DNA from: Haloferax marinisediminis
GTDB lineage: Archaea > Halobacteriota > Halobacteria > Halobacteriales > Haloferacaceae
Assembly: GCF_009674585.1 (NCBI RefSeq)
Contig: NZ_WKJP01000001.1
Location: 1 to 64,000, forward strand
Reading direction: 5' to 3'
Length of the DNA: 64,000 nucleotides
In this document: one piece after another, positions 8,543 through 17,105 of the stretch
Numbering within the stretch: position 1 is the stretch's first letter
Layout of the letters: every line of letters starts with the position of its first letter
Translations under genes and position numbers: made by a program
Notes under the pieces: model-generated
The model's database searches: none
What the model was told of the DNA's origin: nothing
The model's input: only the letters and a program-made list of their open reading frames with translations

Positions 8543-9469
8543 ATGGCTACCTGCGACGTGTGCGGGCGGAACGAGAACCTGCCGTACCGTTGTTCCCGGT
8601 GTGGCGGCACGTTCTGTGCTGAACACCGACTTCCCGAGAATCACAACTGTTCGGGCCTCTCAGAGTGGAACGACCCCTCCGGCGTCTTCCAAAGTGACTT
8701 CAACGACTCCGTACAGACGGAGCGTCGTCCGGGCAGCGGTATCCTCGACTCCCTCACCAGCACGGGAGGGTTCCTCGGCTACTTCCGCGGGAACATGTCG
8801 TACCTGTTTCTGGCGATCATGTGGGTGATGTTCCTGTTGGAGTGGGTCGTCATCTTCGCGATGCGGGGTGGAATCCTCCCCTTCGGCACGTTCAGCGCAG
8901 TCTTCACGCTGAGTACGCAGAACCCACTGTACATCTGGACGTGGGTCACGTCGGTGTTCTCGCACAGTCCGGTTTCGTTCTACCACATCGTCGGGAACAG
9001 CATCGTGCTGTACTTCTTCGGCCCGCCGGTGGAACGCTACATCGGGTCGCGCAAGTTCGCCCTCCTGTTCGTCGGTGCTGGCGCACTCGCCGGACTCTCG
9101 CACATCGGGGCTGCGCTCATCTTGACTCCCGGGATTCCGACATCCGTGCTTGGCGCTTCGGGTGCTGTCTTCGCTGTCCTCGGCGTCCTCACGGTCCTCA
9201 ACCCGGGGCTGCGCATCTACCTGTACTTCCTCATCCCCATCCCGTTGTGGCTGTTCACCTTCGGGTTCGCGGCCCTCTCGGTCGTGTTCTTCCTCTCACC
9301 CGGGACTGCGGCGACAGCAGGACAGGGGAACGTCGCACACTTCGCCCACCTCGTCGGGCTCGTCATCGGCCTCGCGTACGGCCAGCGCGTGAAAGGCACA
9401 CGGAACGTCCCCAGTGAGATGTCGCTCGGTGGCGGCATGCGCCGCGGCCCCGGTGGCGGCCGCTTCTGA
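8543..9469 (+). CDS. rhomboid intramembrane serine protease with N-terminal AN1 zinc finger
   Basis: The protein has 308 residues. Residues 4-36 form a complete AN1-type zinc finger (C4, C7, C17, C20, C25, H28, H34, C36). Six transmembrane helices follow from about residue 85, carrying the rhomboid active site: Ser206 in GASG, His269 in HFAHLVG, and the oxyanion-side HIVGN (H148, N152). The C-terminus is Gly/Arg-rich. Rhomboids cleave transmembrane segments inside the membrane; the AN1 finger probably provides cytosolic protein or ubiquitin-like contact (inference). It is followed after 6 bp by the endonuclease V gene, so the two probably share a transcript. Confidence 0.95.
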   Translation: MATCDVCGRNENLPYRCSRCGGTFCAEHRLPENHNCSGLSEWNDPSGVFQSDFNDSVQTERRPGSGILDSLTSTGGFLGYFRGNMSYLFLAIMWVMFLLEWVVIFAMRGGILPFGTFSAVFTLSTQNPLYIWTWVTSVFSHSPVSFYHIVGNSIVLYFFGPPVERYIGSRKFALLFVGAGALAGLSHIGAALILTPGIPTSVLGASGAVFAVLGVLTVLNPGLRIYLYFLIPIPLWLFTFGFAALSVVFFLSPGTAATAGQGNVAHFAHLVGLVIGLAYGQRVKGTRNVPSEMSLGGGMRRGPGGGRF

Positions 9470-9475
9470 GTCGAG

Positions 9476-10270
9476 ATGCAACAGGTCCACCCAGAACTCG
9501 CACCCCGGCCCGGTCTCTCCCGAACCGAGATGGAGACACTCCAGCGCCGCGTCGCGGAGACAGCCGTCTTCGACGACGACCTCTCGTTCGCCCCGGAGCG
9601 CGTCTCACTGGGTGACCCCGAAAATACGACACTCGTCGGAGACGCAGCGCCCCCGCTCGTCGCCGGCATCGACCAGTCGTTCCTCGACGGCCGCGCCCTG
9701 AGCGCCGTCGTCGTCCTCCGTGGCGGCGAGGTAGTCGAGCGCGTCCACGCCGTCTCCGACCTCGACTTGCCGTACATTCCCGGCCTCCTCTCGTTCCGCG
9801 AAGGCGGCCCCATTCTCGACGCGCTCGCCGAACTCGAGACCGACCCGGACCTCTTCGTCTTCGACGGGTCTGGACGCATTCACTTTCGGCAGGCCGGCCT
9901 CGCCACCCACATCGGCGTCGTCTGCGACGTTCCGAGTATCGGCGTGGCCAAATCACTCCTCTGCGGAACGCCCGACGAAGACGTAGACGGTCGTCCCGAA
10001 GGGTGGCGCACACCGATTCGCGCGGACGATTCGGTCGACGCCGTCGGGGGGCACCCTGCGACACCCGAGACGACCATTGGCTACGCCTTCCAGTCGCGGC
10101 AGTACGACTCGCGTCCCATCATCAATCCGCTGTACGTCAGCCCCGGCCACCGCGTCTCGGCAGAGACCGCAGTCGACCTCGTCTCGCGTCTCTCCGGTGA
10201 CTACAAACTTCCCGAACCAACGCGTCTCGCCGACGCCTACGCCGACGAGGCAAAGGCACAGTACGAGTAG
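9476..10270 (+). CDS. nfi: endonuclease V
   Basis: This enzyme nicks DNA near deaminated bases, mainly inosine/hypoxanthine. Motifs of the family are present: AGIDQSF with D66, the DNA-wedge motif YIPG at 100-103, E109 in FREGGP, and VFDGSGRIHFRQAGLATH with D130. GVAKS follows (K159). HFR replaces the more common HPR. Length is 264 residues with an N-terminal extension typical of haloarchaea. It lies 6 bp after the rhomboid gene. Confidence 0.93.
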   Translation: MQQVHPELAPRPGLSRTEMETLQRRVAETAVFDDDLSFAPERVSLGDPENTTLVGDAAPPLVAGIDQSFLDGRALSAVVVLRGGEVVERVHAVSDLDLPYIPGLLSFREGGPILDALAELETDPDLFVFDGSGRIHFRQAGLATHIGVVCDVPSIGVAKSLLCGTPDEDVDGRPEGWRTPIRADDSVDAVGGHPATPETTIGYAFQSRQYDSRPIINPLYVSPGHRVSAETAVDLVSRLSGDYKLPEPTRLADAYADEAKAQYE

Positions 10271-10353
10271 GGTTCCGCGTTGCCGGGGTCACAGCAGTCG
10301 AATCGTCGTGCCGAACCGCCTACACTTAACAGCGCACGGTTCGACGTACCGAC

Positions 10354-11196
10354 GTGCATCAAAAGACGGTCCTCATCACCGGTTGTTCCTCGGGAATCGG
10401 GCGCGCCACGGCGCTCGGCTTCCTCGACGAGGAGTGGGAGGTCTACGCCACCGCCCGTAACCCGGCGGACATCGAGACGCTGGGCGACCGCGGTGCGAAC
10501 ATCGCGACGCTCGACGTGACCGACCAGAGTGACGTCGACCGCGTCGTCGACCGCATCCTCGACGAACAGGGTCGCATCGACTGTCTCGTCAACAACGCTG
10601 GCTACGGCCAGATGGGTCCCATCGAGGACGTGCCGACCGAGATGGTCCACGAGCAGTTCGACGTGAACGTCTACGGTCCACATCGACTCACTCGGGCCGT
10701 ACTCCCTCACATGCGGTCACAAGGCGAGGGAACCATCGTCAACGTCTCCAGCGTGGTCGGACGGGTCTCCTTCCCCGGCGGCGGTGTGTACGCGGGGTCG
10801 AAGTTCGCGCTCGAAGCGATGACCGACGCGCTCCGCGCCGAAGTCGAGGAGTACGATATCGACGCCGTCCTCGTCGAACCCGGCCCGGTCGAGACGCAGT
10901 TCGCGAACCGCGTCGAAGCGGAGGTCAACGGCGGCGACGAACACGATGGCCTCGAACGGTCGGGCGCCTACGAGAAGTTCTACAAACTCTTCGACGATAC
11001 GGAAGCGCTCGGCGGCACCGGTCCGGGAGCAATCCCGCCCGAGCGAGTCGCCGAAGACATCGTCAACGCTGCGAGTTCGACGAAACCACGCGCGCGCTAC
11101 CAACCGGGGACCGTCGCACGAATCGCCGTCCTCGGTCGGTTCCTCCCCGACGCGTGGCGTGACACGCTGTTCGGGTTCGTCCGAAAACTCCCCTGA
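10354..11196 (+). CDS. short-chain dehydrogenase/reductase
   Basis: This NAD(P)-dependent oxidoreductase of the classical SDR family has 280 residues. The nucleotide-binding TGCSSGIG lies at 9-16, NNAG at 80-83, the catalytic Ser at about 132, and YxxxK at Y146/K150. An extended C-terminal part resembles the retinol/steroid-dehydrogenase-like subgroup. The start is GTG at 10354; no ATG precedes the Rossmann strand closely enough. The substrate is unknown. Confidence 0.9.
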   Translation: MHQKTVLITGCSSGIGRATALGFLDEEWEVYATARNPADIETLGDRGANIATLDVTDQSDVDRVVDRILDEQGRIDCLVNNAGYGQMGPIEDVPTEMVHEQFDVNVYGPHRLTRAVLPHMRSQGEGTIVNVSSVVGRVSFPGGGVYAGSKFALEAMTDALRAEVEEYDIDAVLVEPGPVETQFANRVEAEVNGGDEHDGLERSGAYEKFYKLFDDTEALGGTGPGAIPPERVAEDIVNAASSTKPRARYQPGTVARIAVLGRFLPDAWRDTLFGFVRKLP

Positions 11197-11232
11197 ACGG
11201 GGTCGTCTCGTCTCTTCTCTCCGGAAGACCGT

Positions 11233-12447
11233 CTACTCCAGACAGGACGCGACGACGCGCAGCGCGTCTTCACCCTGTACCTGGTCTGCGAGGAGTGGCA
11301 CTCGTTTGACGTCACGGCCGCGGAACAGGTCGGTCGCCGACCGAAGTGCCTCTTGTTGCACTTTCCAGCGGCGCTGGCAGAAGCCACAGTTTTCCAGGTC
11401 GGGCGATTCGAACCACGACGAGTCCACGTCGGCGACGTCGTCGACGTTCTCCATCACGCGATTGACGACGAGCGTCTGGACCGGAATGCCGAACTCGTCG
11501 AGGCGGGCGACGAGGCGCTTCGACTCGACGACGCTCATCTCTTCGGGAATCATGACGACGCGGAAGTCAGTCTTCGACGGGTCTCGAAGGACGGCGCGGA
11601 GCCGCTCGATACGCTCTCTGAGTTCGTCGAGGTCGGCCATCCCCGCCTGCGGGTCGTCGGGACCGGCACCGAACATCCCTTTGACGCTGTCCATCATACC
11701 CGAAAACTTGTCGCGCATTCGGACGATGCGACCGAGCATCGAGTCCATCATCTCCGGCAGTTCGAGGAGTCGAAGCGTGTGACCAGTCGGTGCGGTGTCG
11801 ATGACGACGCGCTCGAAGCGAGGGTCGTCAAGATATTCGAGGAGTTGCTGCATCGCTGCCGCCTCGTCGGCACCGGGCATCGGGCCGCCCATCCCCATCG
11901 GACCGTCGCCGCCAAGGAGGTCTTCGAATCCACCCATCGCGTCGCCCATGCCGCCGAACGGTGAGTTCCCGCCGTCGTCGCCGACGAACGGGTTGTCGTC
12001 GTCGTACTCACTCGTGTCGTACTCCGTCTCGTCGCTGGCGGGGGCCGCGTCTCCGCCCGCGGCGAATGGCCCTTCCATCACTGAGTCGGGGTCGATTTCT
12101 GCGGCGTAGAGAGGGATGTCCTCACGAATCCGCGACGGTTCTGCAGGGAGTTGCGTCCCGAGCGTGTCCGACAGCGAGTGTGCGGGGTCGGTCGAGACGA
12201 CGAGTGTCGCCGTCCCGTCGGCCGCGCTGGCGAGTGCCGTCGCGGCCGCCATCGTAGTCTTCCCGACGCCGCCTTTGCCGCCGTAGAGGACGTAGTCGGG
12301 GGCGTCGATACCGCGTGGGAGGTCCGCGCGGTCCGTGGTCGTCGCCTCCTCACGGTCGGTGACTTCGACTTCTATCTCTGCTGGCCCCTCATCGCCAGCG
12401 TCGTCCGTCTCCTCGGGGCGTTCAGTCGGCTCGACGTCGATGTCCAT
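11233..12447 (-). CDS. ArsA/Get3-type ATPase
   Basis: This 404-residue protein is a deviant-Walker SIMIBI ATPase related to Get3 and ArsA. The P-loop GKGGVGKT is at 57-64, switch I STDPAHSLSD at 85-94, and DTAPTGHTLRLL at 217-228. A CxxC pair (C354, C357; NCGFCQRRW) matches the zinc-binding dimer motif of Get3. A Gly/Met/Asp-rich insertion (about 127-197) and an acidic N-terminal 48 residues are unusual. The client could be tail-anchored membrane proteins (Get3-like), since no arsenic genes are nearby; this is inference. Confidence 0.9.
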   Translation of the reverse strand: MDIDVEPTERPEETDDAGDEGPAEIEVEVTDREEATTTDRADLPRGIDAPDYVLYGGKGGVGKTTMAAATALASAADGTATLVVSTDPAHSLSDTLGTQLPAEPSRIREDIPLYAAEIDPDSVMEGPFAAGGDAAPASDETEYDTSEYDDDNPFVGDDGGNSPFGGMGDAMGGFEDLLGGDGPMGMGGPMPGADEAAAMQQLLEYLDDPRFERVVIDTAPTGHTLRLLELPEMMDSMLGRIVRMRDKFSGMMDSVKGMFGAGPDDPQAGMADLDELRERIERLRAVLRDPSKTDFRVVMIPEEMSVVESKRLVARLDEFGIPVQTLVVNRVMENVDDVADVDSSWFESPDLENCGFCQRRWKVQQEALRSATDLFRGRDVKRVPLLADQVQGEDALRVVASCLE

Positions 12448-12579
12448 GTCGGACCCGAAACGGCCAGGCTTTGTGTACTTCTCGGTCTCGGAACCTCGCG
12501 TGGGGTGTCGAGGGTGCGGGGTGACTGCGCTCTCTCGTCGCCGGACGGATTTTTGTCACGTCGGACCGTCGAGCGACGT

Positions 12580-13116
12580 ATGCGCGAGTTCGAATCCGGC
12601 CAACCGGAAGCAGAAGAACGCGTGGGAGACACCCTCCGCGACGCAGGCCACACTGTCGCTGTCGCCGAGTCCTGTACGGGTGGTCTCATCGGGTCGCTCC
12701 TCACCGACGTGCCGGGGTCGAGCGACTACTTCGACCGCTCGCTCGTCACCTACTCGTACGACGCCAAGCGCCACGAACTGGCCGTCTCGCGGGAGAGTCT
12801 CGACGAACACGGGGCAGTCTCCGAACCCGTCGCAGGTGAGATGGCAGCTGGCGTCCGCGACATCGCCGACACGACGTGGGGTCTCGCGACGACGGGCATC
12901 GCAGGTCCAGATGGCGGCCTTCCCGGAAAGCCAGTTGGGACTGTCTTCGTCGGCATCGCGTTCGCGGCCCCGTGGGGGTCGGGAGACTCCTACACGCGTG
13001 TCGAACGGTTCGAATACGACGGGTCGCGGACGCAGGTGAAAGAACAGATTGCGCGCGGGGCGCTGGAGTTACTTCGTGAAGAAGTCGAGTCGGTGAGCGA
13101 GAACGCAGGCGACTGA
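12580..13116 (+). CDS. CinA C-terminal-type nicotinamide-nucleotide amidohydrolase
   Basis: This 178-residue stand-alone amidohydrolase domain (PncC/CinA-C) hydrolyses nicotinamide mononucleotide to nicotinate mononucleotide in pyridine-nucleotide salvage. Visible motifs are AESCTGGLIGSLLTDVPGSS near 29-48, TYSYDAKRHELAVS, and TTGIAGPDGG. The N-terminal MoCF/COG1058 domain of long CinA proteins is absent. The ATG at 12580 is preferred; the frame continues upstream without conservation because it is antisense to the ATPase gene. Confidence 0.9.
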   Translation: MREFESGQPEAEERVGDTLRDAGHTVAVAESCTGGLIGSLLTDVPGSSDYFDRSLVTYSYDAKRHELAVSRESLDEHGAVSEPVAGEMAAGVRDIADTTWGLATTGIAGPDGGLPGKPVGTVFVGIAFAAPWGSGDSYTRVERFEYDGSRTQVKEQIARGALELLREEVESVSENAGD

Positions 13117-13203
13117 GACACGAGGGAATCGACCGTGTTTCGGTAACGCCGTCAGTCGATTTTTCTGGGAAAGCTTTGTATCCCGGCAGGCCAGTTTCAG
13201 CGC

Positions 13204-13731
13204 ATGAACAAGAAGGGGCACGTCCTCAATGCCATCCTCTTAGCACTCGGCCTCGGCGTCATCCTCACCATCGACCCGCGAACGTTCGAACCGAATCGCG
13301 CGGAGACGTACGTCCTCCTCGCGCAGAAAATCGGACAGTTGTCCCTTCCAATCATTCTCGGCGCGCTCTTTCCCGACGTGGACACTGCCTTCGGCAAACA
13401 CCGCAAGACGCTCCACAACCTGCCGGTGCTTATCGTGTTTCTCGCCTTCCCACTGGTGTTCGACAATCTGCACTTCGTCTGGATTGGCGTCGCCACGCAC
13501 TACGTCCTCGACATGGTCGGGTCGAAACGCGGTATCGCGCTGTTCTACCCGCTGTCACCGCAGGAGTACGACCTGCCGACTGGCGTGGCGACGAGTTCGA
13601 AGTACGCCGACATCGTCACGTACGTCGTGACTGCTGCCGAACTCGTCGTGCTGGCGGGTATCCACTACTACGTAATCTCACTCGACGTGTCGCTGGCGGA
13701 CACGGCGGCGGCGTTCACGGCAGTGCTGTGA
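13204..13731 (+). CDS. DUF457-type membrane-bound metal-dependent hydrolase
   Basis: This 175-residue integral membrane protein has four to five hydrophobic helices. It carries the metal-binding signature of the YdjM/DUF457 family, with FPDVDTAFGKHRKTLHN near 55-71 and ATHYVLDM near 97-104. Family members are called metal-dependent hydrolases on the basis of these His/Asp residues, but the substrate is not known. It is a single gene between cinA and the convergent PHP-like gene. Confidence 0.8.
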   Translation: MNKKGHVLNAILLALGLGVILTIDPRTFEPNRAETYVLLAQKIGQLSLPIILGALFPDVDTAFGKHRKTLHNLPVLIVFLAFPLVFDNLHFVWIGVATHYVLDMVGSKRGIALFYPLSPQEYDLPTGVATSSKYADIVTYVVTAAELVVLAGIHYYVISLDVSLADTAAAFTAVL

Positions 13732-13777
13732 ATTCAGAATAAGCGGTGTTTGTCGCGCGGGCACGGGTCAATCTCGT

Positions 13778-14512
13778 TCAGTAGACGCTCACGTCGTCGA
13801 ACTTGCCGTCGTACGCGATGTGGTTCGGATGAGTTGGTTCCATCCCCGACAGGAGTAAGCGGTCTAGCTTCCCCCACGAGTTCTCGTAGCCGAGGTGTGC
13901 AAATTCGACTGCGCCACGAATCGTATGCGAGAGACCGGAGCGGCGCATCACTCGGCGGTCGGTCCCGTCACGAAGGGCCTCGACGAGCGCTGCTTCCGAG
14001 TCGATGTCGCCGTCGAACTCGGTCCACGCTTCGCCGATGCTCCCGCGGAGGTGGGCGTACGACGACGCAAATCCGGGCAAGCCAGTCTCGCGAGCGATTT
14101 CACGCCCGCGACGATTGTGCCGTGAGAACGCTTTGGCGTTGTACGTCTCGACGGCGTCGATGTCGTCGCGGTACTGGGCGATGTCGTCGAGAGTCAGACT
14201 CACCGTCAGCAGTTCCGGGTGTGGGACGAGCGTCGCCGCACCCTGTCGCTCGAACTCGTCGAGCGCGCCGTCGAGCGTGATGAAGTCGGGGACGGGGTCG
14301 TCGAGGCCGACTGCGAGGAGGTGTTTGCGGTCTTTCCACGACCCGGTGAACACCTCTCGGGCGGGGACGACCAGTAGGTCGTCGTCAGAGAATCGTTCGG
14401 CGCGAGCACGAATGTCGGGGAGACGAACAAAGTGCGGAGCGTAGACGAGCACGTCGAGACCACGGGCTTTCGCACGCGAGACGACACTGTCGTCGAGAAT
14501 CTTCACGTGCAT
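13778..14512 (-). CDS. PHP-domain-like protein
   Basis: This resembles the haloarchaeal PHP-associated proteins related to polymerase/histidinol-phosphatase metallohydrolases. It starts MHVKILDDS, then ARGLDVLVYAPHF, VPAREVFTG, and HPE near residue 95. The usual N-terminal HxH metal motif is HVK, so one metal ligand is lost or replaced. A longer version beginning with GTG at 14542 adds ten residues. It is divergent from the zinc-finger gene. Function is unknown; a phosphoesterase role is only suggested by the family. Confidence 0.7.
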   Translation of the reverse strand: MHVKILDDSVVSRAKARGLDVLVYAPHFVRLPDIRARAERFSDDDLLVVPAREVFTGSWKDRKHLLAVGLDDPVPDFITLDGALDEFERQGAATLVPHPELLTVSLTLDDIAQYRDDIDAVETYNAKAFSRHNRRGREIARETGLPGFASSYAHLRGSIGEAWTEFDGDIDSEAALVEALRDGTDRRVMRRSGLSHTIRGAVEFAHLGYENSWGKLDRLLLSGMEPTHPNHIAYDGKFDDVSVY

Positions 14513-14640
14513 GTCTACCCGAGTCGTCGTGCTCGCGGTCACACGACCACGTGGGGGTAGGCGATAGTTAGTGGTTGCTATTTCTGAGACGACAAGAGAC
14601 CGAAGAAACGGTTTAGTCCCCCACGTCCGTCGGGTCGAAC

Positions 14641-14943
14641 ATGGCCAGGTGGAAGTGCGGTGTCGAAGGGTGCGGTGGTCGATTCGAAGACGTCGAAAGT
14701 GTCATCATCCACCAGACGACCGAACACGAGCGTCACGAGTGTAAGGTGTGTGGAACCATCGTTCCCGAGGGCTACTTCGCGATTCGTCACGCCTTCGACG
14801 AACACACTCGCGCGGAGTTCGTCCGTGCGTACGAAGCAGATTCGACAGCCGTCCGTATCCGCGAGGACATCAAGGACACTGTCGAAAGTGAAGCCGACCT
14901 CAATAGCGTCGTGCAGACGCTTCGCGAGAAAGGCGCGCTGTAA
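14641..14943 (+). CDS. double C2H2 zinc-finger small protein
   Basis: This 100-residue protein has two spaced zinc sites: C6, C11, H24, H29, then C34, C37, H50, H55. A helical acidic C-terminus (VRIREDIKDTVESE) follows. Haloarchaea encode many small zinc-finger proteins of this kind, usually with unknown roles in regulation or protein-protein contact. It is divergent from the PHP-like gene and convergent with spt5. Confidence 0.85.
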   Translation: MARWKCGVEGCGGRFEDVESVIIHQTTEHERHECKVCGTIVPEGYFAIRHAFDEHTRAEFVRAYEADSTAVRIREDIKDTVESEADLNSVVQTLREKGAL

Positions 14944-15045
14944 TCACGGGTCGGACTCCGGACGTACGTCCGCAGAGACTCATCACACTCGTCAGGTGAG
15001 GACGCGAAACACGAAGAGAGAAGAGAAAACTGTCCGAGCCGAAGG

Positions 15046-15498
15046 TTATCGCTCTTCGGAGTCGAGGACGCGAATCTGGTCGCCGCGAACGGTGACCGGA
15101 ATCGGAACCGTCGCTTCGTAGAGTTCGACGGTGACCTGGTCTTTCGTCTCGTCGATGCGCTGGACGCGTGCCTTCTCGCCTTTGAACGGTCCGGCGATGA
15201 GTTCGACGATGTCACCCTCGGCGATGCCTTCGACGTCCGGCGTTGGCGAGAGGAAGTGTTCGACTTCCGCCATGCTGGAGGTGCCGACCATCCCGCCACT
15301 CTCGACGAGCCCACGAGCGTGTGGAATCTCTTCGAGGACGCGAGTGACGATTGCAGAGTCGTCTGCTTCGACCATCACGTAACTCGTGAGCGAGTCGGGT
15401 GACAAGACGGCGTGGATTTCGGCGAACTCCTTCGTCGCAATCATGTCCGCGACCGTTCGCTCCTGGCGAGCGGTCGTCTTTACGGCGAAGATTGGCAT
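15046..15498 (-). CDS. spt5: transcription elongation factor Spt5
   Basis: This is the archaeal Spt5/NusG, which closes the RNA polymerase clamp with Spt4 to aid processivity. The NGN domain spans about residues 1-85 and a KOW domain about 92-145 ([18 protein letters not shown]). The protein has the normal archaeal length of 150. It lies 1 bp after secE on the same strand, the order conserved across archaea and bacteria (secE-nusG). Confidence 0.97.
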   Translation of the reverse strand: MPIFAVKTTARQERTVADMIATKEFAEIHAVLSPDSLTSYVMVEADDSAIVTRVLEEIPHARGLVESGGMVGTSSMAEVEHFLSPTPDVEGIAEGDIVELIAGPFKGEKARVQRIDETKDQVTVELYEATVPIPVTVRGDQIRVLDSEER

Positions 15499-15499
15499 C

Positions 15500-15673
15500 T
15501 CAGACGCCCCCAGGGAGGAAGCTCATGACTGCGAAGATGATGAAGCCGAGCAGTCCGACCAGGAAGATGCCCGCGCCGGCAATCTTGGAGATCTGAGAGA
15601 ACTCCTGCCAGGAGGGCGTGCTCGCGAGTTTCAACACGCGAACGTAGCTGTTGAGGTCGTATTTGACGTCCAT
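15500..15673 (-). CDS. secE: protein translocase subunit SecE (Sec61 gamma)
   Basis: This 57-residue tail-anchored subunit clamps the SecY channel. It begins [20 protein letters not shown], an amphipathic helix with the conserved PSWQEF. A single transmembrane helix follows (about 30-52) and the protein ends SFLPGGV. It sits directly before spt5, with one base between them. A TATA-like element (15703-15710) lies about 30-37 bp before its start and probably drives both genes. Confidence 0.95.
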   Translation of the reverse strand: MDVKYDLNSYVRVLKLASTPSWQEFSQISKIAGAGIFLVGLLGFIIFAVMSFLPGGV

Positions 15674-15702
15674 GTTGGTGGGGGCTAAGACGGCCGGCTT
15701 TT

Positions 15703-15710
15703 TCTATCTA
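15703..15710 (-). promoter_or_regulatory. TATA element for secE-spt5
   Basis: On the minus strand TAGATAGA, followed by a run of A residues, lies about 30-37 bp upstream of the secE start at 15673. This is the expected position for the operon promoter. Confidence 0.5.
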
Positions 15711-15816
15711 TTGATGCTCGTCGCGACGGACCCGTGGGTCAGCGCGCTACGCAACGTCAAAAAACGAATGTGGTCGTGCCCGACCGGCGCCTCGCGATCG
15801 AACCGCGACGAGTGGA

Positions 15817-16950
15817 TTACTCGACGTAGTCGATGTCTTCGAGGCGTTCTTGTGCGGCCTCTTGGACCTGCCCATTTCGGCCGTAAATCTGCGGTGATTC
15901 GACACCCGTGACGACAATCATCGTCCGCATCATGCCTTCGAGTTCGTCGTCGACGGAGGTTCCCCAGATAATCCGTGCGTCGGGGTCGATACGGTCGTAA
16001 ATCTCCTCGACGACACCTTCTGCCTCTTCGATGCTCATGTCCGAGCCACCGGTGACGTTGACGAGCGCAGAGTTCGCGCCGGAGATGTCGACGTCGAGAA
16101 GCGGCGAGCGGAGTGCAGACTTGACAGACTCCTGTGCCTTGGATTCCGAGTCGGACTCGCCGAGACCGATCATGGCGACGCCACCACGTTCCATGACCGT
16201 CTTCACGTCGGCGAAGTCGAGGTTGACCAGACCTGGCTTGGTGATGAGTTCGGTGATACCCTTGACAGAGCGCATCAGCACTTCGTCGGAGACCTTGAAC
16301 GCTTGCCGAACGGGGAGTTTCCCGACGGCGTCGAGGAGACGGTCGTTCGGGACGACGATGACCGTGTCAGAGACGTCGCGGAGGCGTTCCAGACCCGCTT
16401 CGGCGTTCGTTCGTCGGACCTCACCCTCGGCCGTGAACGGCGTCGTGACGATGGCGATGGTGAGCGCACCAGACTCGCGTGCTGCCTTGGCGACGACGGG
16501 CGCAGAACCAGTCCCGGTACCGCCACCGAGGCCTGCCGTCACGAACACCATGTCAGAGCCTTCGATGGCGTCGTAAATCTCCTCTTGGGACTCGAGTGCT
16601 GCTTCTTCGCCCACCTGTGGAAGCGAACCGGCACCGCGTCCCTGGGTCTTCTGCTCGCCCATGAGAATCTTCGTGTCTGCCCCGATTTCGACGAGGTGTT
16701 GCACGTCAGTGTTCGCGGCGACGAGTTTGGCACCCTTGATACCCTCGTCGTGCATTCGGTTGACGGTGTTGCCACCCGCACCACCGCACCCGACCACCGT
16801 AATGTTGGTCTGAAGGTCCTTGAGAACCGCCTTCAGTTCGTCATCAGTCATCGTTCCAGACCGGTTGATGTTTTCTGGGCCGCCGACTTCGGTCGCCCCA
16901 TCCCCCATGTCCTCGGCCTCATCGATTGCGTCGTCGACGATTGAGTCCAT
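15817..16950 (-). CDS. ftsZ1: cell division GTPase FtsZ1
   Basis: This tubulin-superfamily GTPase forms the division ring; haloarchaea have FtsZ1 and FtsZ2. Of 377 residues, the nucleotide loop [15 protein letters not shown] lies at 52-66, the tubulin signature GGGTGTG at 142-148, and the T7 synergy loop NLDFADV at 243-249 with both Asp residues. An N-terminal extension of about 35 acidic residues and a short C-terminal tail are typical of the FtsZ1 group, and the gene's place beside secE-spt5 also fits ftsZ1. A 20-bp perfect palindrome lies upstream of its TATA element. Confidence 0.95.
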   Translation of the reverse strand: MDSIVDDAIDEAEDMGDGATEVGGPENINRSGTMTDDELKAVLKDLQTNITVVGCGGAGGNTVNRMHDEGIKGAKLVAANTDVQHLVEIGADTKILMGEQKTQGRGAGSLPQVGEEAALESQEEIYDAIEGSDMVFVTAGLGGGTGTGSAPVVAKAARESGALTIAIVTTPFTAEGEVRRTNAEAGLERLRDVSDTVIVVPNDRLLDAVGKLPVRQAFKVSDEVLMRSVKGITELITKPGLVNLDFADVKTVMERGGVAMIGLGESDSESKAQESVKSALRSPLLDVDISGANSALVNVTGGSDMSIEEAEGVVEEIYDRIDPDARIIWGTSVDDELEGMMRTMIVVTGVESPQIYGRNGQVQEAAQERLEDIDYVE

Positions 16951-16977
16951 ATTTGAGCAGATGGTTTACGAGGATGA

Positions 16978-16990
16978 CTAATTATCTTTC
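16978..16990 (-). promoter_or_regulatory. TATA element of ftsZ1
   Basis: On the minus strand GAAAGATAATTAG lies 28-40 bp before the ftsZ1 start and fits a haloarchaeal BRE/TATA pair. Confidence 0.55.
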
Positions 16991-16997
16991 CCCCTTG

Positions 16998-17017
16998 TGT
17001 CAGACGTGCGTCTGACA
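16998..17017. promoter_or_regulatory. 20-bp palindrome upstream of ftsZ1
   Basis: Arms TGTCAGACG and CGTCTGACA (9 bp each, perfect) flank a 2-bp centre. The site ends just before the TATA region of ftsZ1, 48-67 bp from the start codon, where an activator or repressor would bind. Related words (TGTCTGATGACA at 17045-17056, TCTGAGTCAGA at 17100-17110) occur in the same intergenic stretch. Confidence 0.55.
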
Positions 17018-17105
17018 ACGACGATATTTGGGGCGTTTAATTACTGTCTGATGACACGTACTTCGGGAAAATCGGACAGTCGCAGTTAATTGATAACTAT
17101 CTGAG

